Shown here: one piece after another, positions 1-10,769 of the stretch
How positions within the stretch are numbered: the stretch's first letter is position 1
Layout: every line of letters begins with the position of its first letter
DNA from: Saccopteryx bilineata
Lineage: Eukaryota; Chordata; Mammalia; Chiroptera; Emballonuridae
Reading direction: 5' to 3'
DNA: 64,000 nt
Assembly (NCBI RefSeq): GCF_036850765.1
Contig: NC_089490.1
Location: forward strand, 295,784,982 to 295,848,981
Translations under genes and position numbers: made by a program
Notes under the pieces: model-generated
The model's database searches: none
Told to the model about the DNA's origin: nothing
The model's input: the letters and a program-made list of their open reading frames with translations, nothing else

Positions 1-188
1 CTGCCTTTAGGTCATAAGCATGATCTTACATCAGTGAACCATCCCCGATTTCTGTCTACTGAATCCATTCTAGTTTATCTGGATCTCTATTTCTTTATAT
101 GTGTAAGCACCAAGCACTTTTTTAAGCATCAGAAGATAAAATGATGACCAAAACAGATGAATGCTCTACCTTCAATAATTCAACAGGT

Positions 189-587
189 GGGCCCTGGCCG
201 GTTGGCTCAGCGGTAGAGCGTCGGCCTAGCGTGCGGAGGACCCGGGTTCGATTCCCGGCCAGGGCACACAGGAGAAGCGCCCATTTGCTTCTCCACCCCT
301 CCGCCGCGCTTTCCTCTCTGTCTCTCTCTTCCCCTCCCGCAGCCAAGGCTCCATTGGAGCAAAGATGGCCCGGGCGCTGGGGATGGCTCTGTGGCCTCTG
401 CCCCAGGCGCTAGAGTGGCTCTGGTCGCAATATGGCGACGCCCAGGATGGGCAGAGCATCGCCCCCTGGTGGGCAGAGCGTCGCCCCTGGTGGGCGTTCC
501 GGGTGGATCCCGGTCGGGCGCATGCGGGAGTCTGTCTGACTGTCTCTCCCTGTTTCCAGCTTCAGAAAAAAAAAAAAAAAAAAAAAA
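189..587 (+). mobile_element. Rhin-1-type tRNA-derived SINE, full length
   Basis: A non-autonomous retroposon copied by LINE-1 machinery. The head carries a pol III A box (TGGCTCAGCGG, 203-213) and a perfect B box (GGTTCGATTCC, 245-255). It is followed by the pyrimidine-rich 'CTCTCTGTCTCTCTCTTCCC' segment, a body with 'GGATGGCTCTGTGGCCTCTG' and a long A tail (566-589). The target duplication AATTCAACAGGT is intact at 177-188 and 588-599, so the ends are certain and the copy is young. It differs from the other copies here by a tandem internal duplication of about 21 bp (449-470 and 471-491). The open frames across it are accidental. The Rhin-1 name comes from recall of rhinolophoid bat SINEs. 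Confidence 0.93.
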
Positions 588-599
588 AATTCAACAGGT

Positions 600-1640
600 A
601 TACACTCTGGTAGATGAAAAAAGAACATGTTAACAATGCAGTCCAGCTAAAGTCCTGTAGGCATTTTACCAAGTGCAGTGGAAATGTGAGAGAAGGAGCA
701 GAAAAGAAAAGGGTATTTAAGTGTGGTCCCTAAAGAGAAACAGCGGGCTCTAGGTGGGGGCTGGTCTATTCTAAGGACAAAACTTATACCTACCTATACA
801 AAGAATAATTTTCTTTCTGTCTCCTCTTCCTCTTTATCTTCTTCCTGGCAAAATTTGTGAAATTTTTATACTCTCTCAATCTATAAAATCCCAAAATACT
901 CTTGAACATATTCTGTTCTATTGTCTCCCCACCCCAGCACTGTAACCGTCAGGCCCCTCTATAGTTAGGAGAGGGGTTAGTGAAGGGACAGACACGTTTT
1001 TCCCTCTGCATGCAAGTGTAGGTCTATTTCTGTTTATTACGGTTGAAATATAGACCAGTTATTTAAAAGAAAATACTGATATATGGCATATTCTCCCAGT
1101 GGGCTGTCTCTTCTAAACAAGGACACGCTTCTTCATTGACACAGTACAACCTACCAAGCTTGAGTTTGTACATACCTGGTCAGGCAAATTTAGATTCCAC
1201 CACAAAGCAGTGAATAAAATTTTAAAAGAATTCAGCAAAAAAAAAAAAAAAAATGAAGTCCACTCTGCCTACCCTGAAATGTTCAGAGTACTAAAATGTC
1301 CTGTGTAGGTCAATAGCATTTCACTGCTATGCATTTATCTCATTTTGAAATCTCCTAGCTATTGTAATCTACCGACAGTGATGAGTCAAGTATAACGATC
1401 AGGGAAGAAATGGCTTAATGCAACCTGGGATCCAACCCATTTTTAAATACAGTATTGGAAGGTCTCCCAGGATTAGAAAACCTGGATAAGCACATGAAGT
1501 TTGTGTGAATTTGTTTTAGCTTGTATTGAGATGTCTGTGGCTCTCACAAAAGGGGAATTCCATCGAGGTTTCCTGTCTCCTCTGTTTCAGTTCAATAATA
1601 TCCAGAGTGGTTAAACCTCTTTTTCTCCTTAAATACTGGT
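600..1640. other. Unique AT-rich non-coding DNA
   Basis: No supported gene or repeat. There is an A run at 1236-1252 and no open frame with coding character. Confidence 0.6.
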
Positions 1641-1690
1641 GTATGTGTATGTGTGTGTGTGTGGGGGGGGGGGGGGGTTGTATGTATGTA
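1641..1690 (+). repeat. (TG)n followed by a G14-type run
   Basis: A short TG-rich microsatellite (GTATGTGTATGTGTGTGTGT) passes directly into an uninterrupted G run around 1663-1677, then 'TTGTATGTATGTA'. The G run could form a quadruplex and is a likely source of length polymorphism or assembly error. Confidence 0.85.
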
Positions 1691-1699
1691 AACTTGTAG

Positions 1700-3430
1700 A
1701 CATACACACAGAGGACAGAGGTGGGGAATAGACATATATTCCTCAATGAAATCTGTCTGCTTGTGCATGCCCATGATAATTAAGTAATCAGCACTGTAAT
1801 ATCTATACGTTTTCTCTGGCAGCCGCACATTTAGGGTAGATTTTAGATGGAAGATTTGGACTGGCTGTATTAGAACCATCCATGCCAAGATTCTTAATTA
1901 GGCACATGGTTTTAAAAGTGAACTTTATTCTTCTAATCAAGAATAATTGTTGATGATCATGAAAATGTTTTTATCAGATAATCATTGCATACAGATGTGT
2001 ATTATTGAAAAGAAAGTCAGAGAACTTGCAATTATTTATTTATATGCATCCCCATTATAAGGATAAGATAGCCTCTTAATCATCTGAAGAGAGATTTAGT
2101 GGAAGTTGAAAAATCCCTCATCAAAATTAATACCCCTAGTAATGGTCTATGAAGAAGTTTTTTGTTTTTAATTGAAACTTTGCAAGCTGTAAAAGGAGAA
2201 AAGTACAAGTAATTCTTACTGAAGCATATAGAATAATGAATTAGCCTAAAAACTGGTGAAATTCTTCAGCTCTGCCAAAATACTAAGCAAAACAAGGGGA
2301 TGTGGAGAATGTCTCTTCAGGTCCCAAGCACACTCTCTAGCTGCCCCCACTCGTTTCCATCCTAGGGGAGCCCAGGTGTAGGTGACCACACTGCCTCCTC
2401 TGGCTCCTGCTGTGCCCGTCTCAGCCCCCGCCATCCAGTGTAGGGGAGCAATGACCAGCAGAGCTCCTTTCCAAGAAACTGGCAGTGTAGCAGAAAGAAA
2501 AACTCCCTCTTTCCCACAGGTAAACTTTGGAACTGTGGGTGGTACTGCGCTGCCCTGTGGACCGAAGGACAGAGGAAGCAGGTGTGACAGGAGACAAATA
2601 AAAGCTGAAGCCCAGGAGAAGTGGCACTACAGAGAGTGCAGGTGGCTTCTGGGTGTCTGCTTCCAGGCCTTTTTTTCAGAGGCCACCGCAGAATTCCTTT
2701 GAGGTTCATGAGATCTTACATGGTAGTAGTTAGGACCCCCTATTTGTTTAATTTTCTCTGATTAGCTTCTGTGATTTGCCAGCATGTTGTGATGTGCCAA
2801 CAATGAGCTGGGACAGTACTTATGTGACATCAGGTAATAATGTTCAGGTCTGTATCTCTAAAATGAGAATAAAATAATTCTGAATATTTACAACAATTAT
2901 ATAAATAAAAATGAATAATTACTGTGATAAATGTTACTGGAAATCCTCAAAAATCATGCAAAACACTTTTTGGGGGTGTATAAAAGTGCTATCCTTAAGA
3001 AAAGAAAAAAATGTTTAAATAAAACTATTATTTTTAAAAACTGCTACCCTTTATGTAATTTAATGTTGCTACTTGGACTGCTCAGAAGCACATTGTTTAT
3101 CCACTCTTAATAAAAAAAAAGTAATTGTTTTGATCACCTTTGATAGATAGCTTAATGGGATTTGAAGAGTAAGATATTGCAAACAATTAGAGATTTCCTT
3201 TGTTAGTTATCAACTGGTTCGACAGATAGAACATCAACTTCACTATTATCCCACGTTTACCATAAAAATCAGTCAATTCTGCATCTCTTTCTGTAAAGGT
3301 AGTCTTAAAATGTGACATTTTCTTGGCATACTTATAATCAATCATACAATTATATCTACACACACAGTTTACCGATATTTCTGCCTTTTCCGCTTACCAG
3401 GCTTAGTGTATTGCCCATATTACTTAATCT
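1700..3430. other. Unique non-coding DNA
   Basis: AT-rich apart from a more GC-balanced patch at 2330-2700. That patch holds overlapping open frames on both strands (up to 115 codons) with no recognisable domain and no splice context, so no gene is called. Confidence 0.55.
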
Positions 3431-3580
3431 ATGCTGTCTCTTCATCAGTGTGTTTCCTCTGTCCTAATGGGGGAAATCACACCACTTGTTGAAAGAATTA
3501 AATAAAACAGTCTATGAAAGTATGCTGTGAGTAGAAAAGGACCATAGAAACATAAGGAGCTAGTATTTCCAATTAAACGC
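3430..3580 (-). repeat. Degenerate MIR fragment
   Basis: The order 'CTCTTCATCAGTG', 'GGGGGAAATCACACC', 'GAATTAAATAAAACA', 'AGCTAGTATTT' follows the reverse-oriented MIR pattern (few-base exon count text, GGATTAAATGAGAT, GCTATTATT). It is heavily diverged, so this is a tentative call. Confidence 0.4.
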
Positions 3581-3939
3581 GTAAGAAACTCATAATCTGA
3601 GGCATGGACTATGAATGAAAACCAGCTTTCTTCTGCCTATTCTGTCTCCACAAGAGTTTAAAGAGCTGCAAGAAAAAAAGAAAAAAAAATGATCAGCCTC
3701 TTTTCCTAAATTGGTGGCAATCCTTCATTAAGGGAAGGTCTTTTCAAGAAGGAAGCTCAAAGTCCTCCCGTCTTCCATGTGTGGAACATCTGTGCGCAGC
3801 CATTCCACGCACACGTCTTTGAAGCGCTGGCTGCCTGGAGGAAAGACTTTGATTTGGGCTTTATTTAAATGCCTGAACTTCTACTGGAGAAACAAAAGAT
3901 TTTCTAGTAAAAGCTCAGTTGGGAAGGAGACCAACTTCC

Positions 3940-4200
3940 AACCAATTTAACCACTCCGAGGCCAGAGGGGCCTGGATTTTGTTTCAGAGCACCATGCGAT
4001 GGAAATCTCCAGTGAATGTATGGCACACGCCAACAGCTGGTTTGGGACGCTGCTGACCCCGGGTGCAATCACTGTGGTAATTAGGTTTAATTTTCCTAAT
4101 CCAACAGTGCCTGGCTCCATCATGTCTACATCTCCAATGCAGAAAACCATTACTCTCATTTAATAACACTTTGACATGCTTAAGATGTTTGCAGCTGAGT
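3940..4200. other. Candidate conserved non-coding element
   Basis: A repeat-free stretch with dense homeodomain-like cores (GTAATTAGGTTTAATT and TCCTAATCC near 4077-4102, ATTTAATAAC near 4158). It lies about 1 kb upstream of the CpG island. Conservation cannot be judged from one sequence; the call rests on motif density and position. Confidence 0.25.
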
Positions 4201-5079
4201 TCCCTAATATTAGAAATGACTTTTTTTGTGTGTGACTGTACATACAGCTATTCAAACTATGTGTTCCAAAGAGTTTAATTTGGAAGATATCATACTTCAG
4301 GAACTTTCCTGAAAGATCTTGAACCAGTTCAGCAGACCTTGAATATCATTACACACCCCTCTCCTAAAAGTCTCTTTTATCCTTGTATTAACTCACTCAG
4401 AAAGAAAGAATCAGCCATAAGTCATGGCAAGCCTGAAGGGTTTGGTTTTCACGTGTTTCTGCAAACCTAGGGAAGCATGGCTTCATGCTACAACATCCTG
4501 GGGTTACTCACTCTGAGAGAGTAAAAAAGATCACAGGACTGTGTACAAACCTGTCTTCCTGCAGGAGAGAGATGGAAAGACACGTCTGAATCTCTGTCTG
4601 CTGGCATCTGGATAAGGCCCGTTTATGTTGTGAAGAAAGGCCATCCGTACGGTTATCTCAGGAGGCCGGGTTTGTTTTATATGTGTGCATGTTCTGCGTG
4701 CTATAACACGAAGCCGGCCGACTGAGAGCGGAGGAGGTACTGTGTCCCTGGGAATTGCAATTGCTCGGTCGGTCGGTAAAAAAAAAGAACAGACCCTTGC
4801 TGCTATTAGCACAGGGTACATTTTGAGAGTATAAAGGAGGGAACAGATAGAGTCACATAAGTTCGGAGTATGTCTTAACAAGCCCCCCAAAAAATAAGAA
4901 GGAAGAGGAAAGGAAAGCCTGGACTGAGGGAGTGTTACAGGGAGTGAATTGCTCAGGACTTCAAACACAGGGAGTCATTCTGTCAAGGGGAGGGGGCGGG
5001 TGGGGGCAGGCACTGGGCCTCTCTAACAAAGTCCTCCTCTCTTTACTCCCTCCCACTTCATTCACTTGCAAATCAGCGT

Positions 5080-5174
5080 GTGCCCACAAGAGCCAGCTCT
5101 CCCGAGCCCGTAACCTTCCCATCCCAAGAGCTGCAGTTTGAGCCGCGGCAGCAGGAACTGCAGAGCCGGGGAGC

Positions 5175-5212
<38 letters not shown>

Positions 5213-5267
5213 AGGAGCAGCCAGGGCGGGTCGCAGGGTCTCCCCGGGCGCAGAAAGGCGAGCAGAG
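5080..5267 (+). other. Candidate first (non-coding) exon
   Basis: GC-rich sequence ending AGCAGAG|GTGGGT at 5267/5268, an acceptable mammalian donor. It contains a run of CGG units. The left edge is arbitrary because no start site can be fixed from sequence. The frames through it encode only low-complexity Arg or Gly runs from the CGG tract, so a 5' untranslated exon is more likely than coding. Alternatively the whole block is simply promoter DNA. Confidence 0.4.
5176..5211 (+). repeat. (CGG)12 trinucleotide run
   Basis: Twelve uninterrupted CGG units without AGG interruptions, inside the CpG island and probably in a 5' untranslated exon. CGG runs in such positions are length-variable in mammals and can form hairpins or quadruplexes. 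Confidence 0.95.
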
Positions 5268-5360
5268 GTGGGTTCGGTCTCTTTTGGCAGTGCTGGTGGT
5301 TGTGCATGCTTTTTCTTTCTTTCTTTTTTTTTTTCTTTTTTTTTTTTTTTTATTCTATAG
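5268..5360 (+). other. Candidate 93-bp intron with a very long T tract
   Basis: Begins GTGGGT and ends TATTCTATAG, with nearly unbroken pyrimidines (mostly T) from 5310 to 5351. The size is near the minimum for a mammalian intron. A branch point would have to lie upstream of the T tract (around 5295-5310). An alternative reading is a T-rich microsatellite inside one promoter block with no splicing. Confidence 0.35.
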
Positions 5361-5537
5361 CTTTGATGGAAGCCAATCAGAAAGAGAGCCCTCTCCGCCG
5401 GGTGGGTGCCGCGCGCGGGAGCTGGGAGGGATGCTCAGCCTGCCAGCCCGGGTCCGGCTGCGCGAGCAGCGCTGCTGCCGCTGCCCAGGACGGGCGCCGC
5501 GTCCCCGGGAGCCCGGGCACCGCTCCTCCGCTTCCCG
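5361..5537 (+). other. Candidate exon with short open N-terminal frame, gene unidentified
   Basis: Bounded by TTCTATAG at the left and by a near-consensus donor CCCG|GTAAGA at 5537/5538. From the ATG at 5366 the frame is open through the donor for 57 codons and starts MEANQKESPLRRVGAARG. It is rich in Ala, Gly, Pro, Ser and Arg and contains an Ala run (around residue 36). The start context has G at +4 but T at -3. The frame also runs on past the donor, and another frame across the block is open too, so openness is weak evidence in GC-rich DNA. The CCAAT box just inside the exon argues for a promoter alternative. Not recognised as any known protein. Confidence 0.35.
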
Positions 5538-5749
5538 GTAAGACCGATCCGCCCGGGGCTGAGCGGGGCACGTGGAACGGCTGCTGGGGAGGACCCGCTG
5601 CCTCGCTCTCCGCGGGCAGAGGCTTCCCCCCGAGCGCCGACATTTGCAAAGTTGGCTGGTCAATTACCAAGGGTGCTGGCGCGTGGAGGACCCGCGGAGC
5701 TGATTGGGGCTGATTTATTTCCACCTGCCTACATCACAGGGGTCTAGGC

Positions 5750-8700
5750 TCTCTGCAGGGGCTGCTTTGACTCCGTTACGTTTCTTGGCTTGGGAGTAAA
5801 GCAGGAAATCAGGCAGCTTGAAAACTCCTGAATGCTCCCAAGAAGGAAAACTTAAGCTAAAGAGATGATTGGGCTCAGAGAAGGAGCTAAAGAGAACTGT
5901 TAGCTTGCTCGTTCGGGGCAGCGCCTGCCGGCTCGCGGAGAACAGAAATGCTTAGGTTGCAAGGAAAGTCCAACATTAGACTCCGAAAATGGAGCACGCT
6001 GTCCAGGGAAAAGTCATGTGGAAAACGCAGCTCGCTTGTGCTCTCATGGCCGGCCAGGCACGAATCTGGGGTCTAACGCCTCCCCAGACTGGTTGACCAG
6101 TAGACGAGGGCGCCTGGCGTTTAGGGGTCCGATGCCGGGCAAGTGGAGCCCTCGGTGTGTTGGTTAATCCAGGAATTTAATATAAAGGGACGTTGCAATG
6201 TTGTGTACTGCGGCAGTCGCAGAGCTGGGATTACTTCGGTAGTTATTCTCCTGCCAAGAGTTACCGGAGACGTTACGATGGGAGATGCTGGAGAGGTCAG
6301 CGCGGTGCTGAGAACTGTAGTCACTGCTGCAATAAAATCCATATTTTATGGGGAGTTCTGTGCGGGTATCTGTTAGTGTAAGGGGCTGTTCACCTGAGTT
6401 AACTACTGAGAACATTTAAGAACGAAGAAGTTTAATTATCTGGAATAGCCACATTTCTCTCTCTTTCTCCTCTCCCTCTCTCTCTTTTTGTAAAGCCATT
6501 TTAATTACGATATTCACATTAAAGAAGTATATCAGGCCCATGCCTCGTCCAGTCTTCACTTTCACTTACTGAAGCACATGCTGTGGGAAAGAAGAGGTTT
6601 TCCCTGCGAGGATGTTGCAGGAGGCTGGTGTGTACCTCAGGCATGGCTGCGCTGGAGGGAAGCACACGCAAGTACGCGCTGTCTGAGGGCTTCTAGTCCG
6701 GGAGGTGCACACCCCGCCCTGTGCGGGAAGGGGGACGCAGGGCTAGACCCAGTTAATGCACAACTCTTCCGAGAATGAAGAACAAATAGGCTTCTATGAA
6801 TGGTGTGCAAGGCGTGCTTATTTCCGCCCTTTTCCGCTGCTGCCCTTACCTGAAAAGGAAAACCTTTAAAATTTTACTTCAGGAGAAAAAAAAAAAAAAA
6901 TCCCTTTCAGTTTAGCTTGAGCACGATCATCCTTTGTGTAATAGCACTTGCATGTCTCTGTATTTGCTATTTTAGAGAGCCGGAAGACAAGTTGTGTGAA
7001 GGAAGGGGACACAACCAAGCAGATGTCTTCATTATGTTATAAGGAGGAGGGAGGGCAAAGATTGTGGCAGAGGCCAGCTTTTCAGTGCAGAGCCCCAAAA
7101 CTTACAAGACAGACCACACTCTCCTGGAAAACGCACCGCACAGGATTGTAGCTCACCCACTTCTGCTGTTTGGTGTGTTCTAATTAAATAGGTATGAGGG
7201 GGGGAGGATAAAAGGCAGATCTTTCTCTACCTATTCTGATGGTCCATGGCATACTTTTGAAGCAGAGGAAGTAACCAATATCATGAGAAAAACGAAAGGC
7301 AGCAAATTTTTGAAGGAAAATGGCAATAGTTTTAGTTCTCCTGCACTTGTCTACAATTATCTTTTGCTGCCATTATTAGTGACAGACTGGTGCCTCTATA
7401 GGGACTTTGAGTCCTTTTACTATCTGGCTTTTACATCAATTTATTGCAATTACATTTCTTAATGCTAACTCTGCAAAGGTAATATATAGAAACAGAATCA
7501 TTTTCTACCAAGTTGCCTACTATCAGAAAACATGTACCTTACCTCCTCCACCCACCACTTCCATCAGCCTTGCAAGGAAAAACTGATTCTGAAGCACTCT
7601 TTATGGAAAATCTATCTTGCAAAATACTGCTCTGAGACACTTGAAACAGCTAAAATTTCTAGAAAGCACAACTACAGTTCTGGGGCCTCAATGACACTTT
7701 CTCATTGCAAAACGCATCAGTCAATTGCAACAAGTTCTGAATATCTAATTAGAGCTAATTGAGTGACAGTCCCACGTAGGGATAAAAATAAGAGATAAAA
7801 TATGGCAAATATTCTGAATAAAACCATGTATCATCCTAAGGAAGTGAAACCGAAATGTGTGCCCCCCCTCCTCCTGGCCCTTACTTGCTTTGCAGTCACG
7901 GATGCCAACTACTAAGGCAACTTATTCTTGAGTGACAAACTTTTTTTAGTTGGAAGGGACCTCTAGTGGGTCACTCCAGGCATTTCTTCCTGGAGTTCGG
8001 TTGCATCGTGGATTTTGTTCTCTCAGATAATAAGCACATAATAGCTTGTTCTTCATAGACAAGTTAGTATTCTCCAAACCCTACCTTGACCTTCAAGCCA
8101 GATCAACATCATTATCATTGGTATCACTGTGTAGTCCCTCTAATTTAAGGGATTCAAGAGTGTTTGCAGTTTTCCAGGTATCCAGACTTTTGGTAACTTT
8201 TCTATGATTCCAAATCAAAGCAGTAGACAATTAATAAGGAATTCACCACCATCAACATAAGATTTTCCTGATTTCTGACCTTGCTAAGACTGTTCTCCCT
8301 TTATTCAAATTTACCCAATAATGACATTATAGCTATAAACTCAAAAAGTTCCACATGACAAACACCTACTAAAGAAATATTTTCAGGGGAAAAAATTCAT
8401 TCAACTTTCAGAGATCCATGAACATTCACAAGTTACATGGAACTCTAGAGGCTTCCAATTTAAAGAAGTCCCCATTCCAATAAGCATACATTAAGAGTCC
8501 AAAAGATGTTTCGATGTCTACATCCCCTTATTCCAGGAGGTGTTTTCTATTTCTCTCTTTGATGTATCACAACACATTTTAGGTAACCTACTTCCTAAAA
8601 CACTCTAACTTCCAGTGAGGTAAGTTGTATGGGAGGGAAACTGCTTCTTCTGCTGACAGTCGGCAGGTTTCAACTTCCAATTTAAAAATCTGTTCTAAAG

Positions 8701-10640
8701 TTTGAAATGTGTTCCCAATGTGATAACATCCGCAGAAACCAGTTGCCTTATGCTGCTTGCTTAGTCACGGCAGCCCATTCTTTGGGGTAGGTCAGAATTA
8801 GGGTCTCGCTTATAAAAATAGCAAGCAGCACCTCAGTCTGAATTGTGTTTGTTAATAGTGTTTCCGCCTAGCTAGTGACTACTGAGCTTACCTTATTTGC
8901 TTCACAAAAAGGTGAAAATGTAGATACTCAAATCTTCTCCTGTTTAAATTTTTTTCTGAATAATAATTCTACAAAGACTCAAGAACGTCATACAAACAGG
9001 GAAATTGCTGGAAAAAAAAGAAAATTAATACACATGCACAGGACCTGGTTGTCACACTGCTCCAACAGAATCAGAGAAAAAAATATAGAAATATAGGGCT
9101 TGGGTTGTTTTTTTTCTCTCTTAATTCTTTTCTTTTTTTGCTCCCTCTCTGTTGGAAATTTTATTCCATTTTGAAGACAGATGAGATATTAAGGCACTTT
9201 TCTGGATCTGAGCAGTTATATTTTTGTTTGAGCTTTTCTCTTATTTTTTAAAGTTCTTATTCCTACCAATGTTCCCTTTTTCAGAGCAGTCATCTGAGAA
9301 ACCTCAGGTTCTTCCTAATTAACTATAAAGCCAAATGTGTCTAGTCTTTCTTTGTAATCTCATCATCCACAAATAAGAAGGTTAGAGAGAAAACTGCAAG
9401 TAATCCTTCAAAAGATGGTGCACCTTCATTTACTACACAGGTAAAATGGTAACTTTAAGCCAAAATGGTTGGGTCAGAGGAGACCAGATACAGCCAGTAT
9501 TCCAACTGTTCAAGACTGAAGTATCCAGAAGTTTTAACTCTTCCAACAAAGAAAACTTACTGAAGAATGAATGCTCTGAGCACACATGCATAAATGTAGA
9601 GTAGACACATATGCAGAGGGTGCTCTGTCCCCCATCCCCACAGATTAGAAATTACTTTACCCTGATTCACCTGTTTAATTCTTTACACTAACAGTCTTGG
9701 GTGCTCATTTCCTCTACTAATCAGATCAACTTGCTGAGATTTATAAGAGGAAGAGTTTAACTGAAGCCAGAATGTTACTGTTAAATTTGATATGCCGTAT
9801 AAATGGCCAACATTGGCCCCAAGCTTTTCCTACAATACACAGTGCTCTCTTACAAAGAGAACAAGTTACGAGAATGAGGAATATAAAGCTAGCCACCAGA
9901 GTATGCTTCATCTTCATATTTTATCACTGGGAAGAGCACTGTGATTTTCTCTTTCTATAATTTCCCAAATTGGTAGATCACCCAAAAGATATTCAGGAGA
10001 CCTAATAAGTTCTAGGAATAGAAAACAGCAAGAAAAAATTAAATTGAGGCATCCAAGTGAGCAAAATGAAAAGAGATAAGGAGGTGAGTTTTTACATAGA
10101 TGGAAACATTAAAAATAGAATCAAAACTGCCATTCTTACACAGGTTGCGTTTTCTCCTTTATAAAACTATTATTAAATACTTTATAAACATAATTACATC
10201 ATTAAAAAGTTTATAAACATTACCCTTCTCAACCACATAATGAAAATTTGAAAATTATTCTTTCGGAAAATGGCCACCTGAAGGAAATGACCCTGCATGG
10301 ATCATAAAATAATCAGAGGAGTATGATTTGTAAAAAGTAGTCTGAACTTTCATGAGAATCAAAGAAAGAGATTTTCTTAGTGCTTTGAAGAATAGGAACT
10401 CTTTTCCTTCTATTACCTTTATTGTCTTGCAAGCTAAATGGATATACTGTGTGTCCTTTTGACATCTGTAACCCAAGGTAGATAATAGCGATACAGCCCA
10501 AATATGTCACCCATTTAAATCCCATGTGCGGAACATCATGATGAAAGACTGAACTAGCAAGACAGCCCACCCCATCTGATAATAAAGAATAGCAACCAAT
10601 GGGATAACGGTTTTTATGTATCCAAATAATAACGATTATA
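5750..10640. other. Intron-like AT-rich DNA, repeat-poor
   Basis: No exon or gene can be supported. GC content falls steadily from the island edge to about 6.8 kb. Simple features are a CT-rich run at 6457-6489, an A run at 6884-6900 and T-rich tracts near 9105-9140. A phrase at 7950-7990 (GTTGGAAGGGACCTCTAGTG) resembles the start of an ancient MIR-type element but is too short to call. Open frames here are under 80 codons. Confidence 0.6.
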
Positions 10641-10649
10641 ATTACAAAT

Positions 10650-10765
10650 TACATACTAATAAATTAACATTTACTAAGCTTTTCTACATGTCATATACTG
10701 TCTAGCACTTTACATGCTTTCTTTATAGTAATCCGTACTTCATAAGTCAAAGGAAAATGATATCC
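10650..10765 (+). repeat. MIR fragment
   Basis: 'TTAACATTTACTAAGC', 'TCATATACTGTCTAGCACTTTACATGC' (in parts) and 'GTAATCCGTACTTCATAAG' follow the MIR core order in forward orientation. Diverged and truncated before the final segment. Confidence 0.5.
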
Positions 10766-10769
10766 TTGT

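Larger units (their letters stand above)
4950..5750 (+). promoter_or_regulatory. CpG-island promoter region
   Basis: The only strongly GC- and CpG-rich stretch in the first 20 kb, standing out against about 37-40% GC surroundings. It contains G-rich SP1-like tracts (GGGGAGGGGGCGGGTGGGGG near 4987-5006), a CGG run, a CCAAT box (AGCCAATCAG, 5371-5380) and an inverted CCAAT (GATTGGGGCTGATT, 5702-5715). Two good splice donors on the + strand (5268, 5538) suggest transcription to the right. No TATA box is evident, which fits dispersed initiation typical of such islands. The gene served is not identified. Confidence 0.75.

Noticed and set aside
190..262. tRNA gene-like sequence with A and B boxes
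   Set aside because: It is the tRNA-derived head of a SINE with body, A tail and target duplication, not a tRNA gene. The same holds for the other SINE heads.
4531..4968. 145-codon minus-strand frame next to the island
   Set aside because: No recognisable domain or conserved motif, and no splice signal. It lies in plain unique DNA.
5080..5541. 153-codon Arg-rich frame in the CpG island
   Set aside because: Another frame of the same CGG and T tracts; no start context or domain.
5138..5713. 191-codon frame through the CpG island
   Set aside because: Consists of a Gly run from the CGG tract, a Phe run from the T tract and GC-driven low complexity. It would also read straight through the proposed intron.
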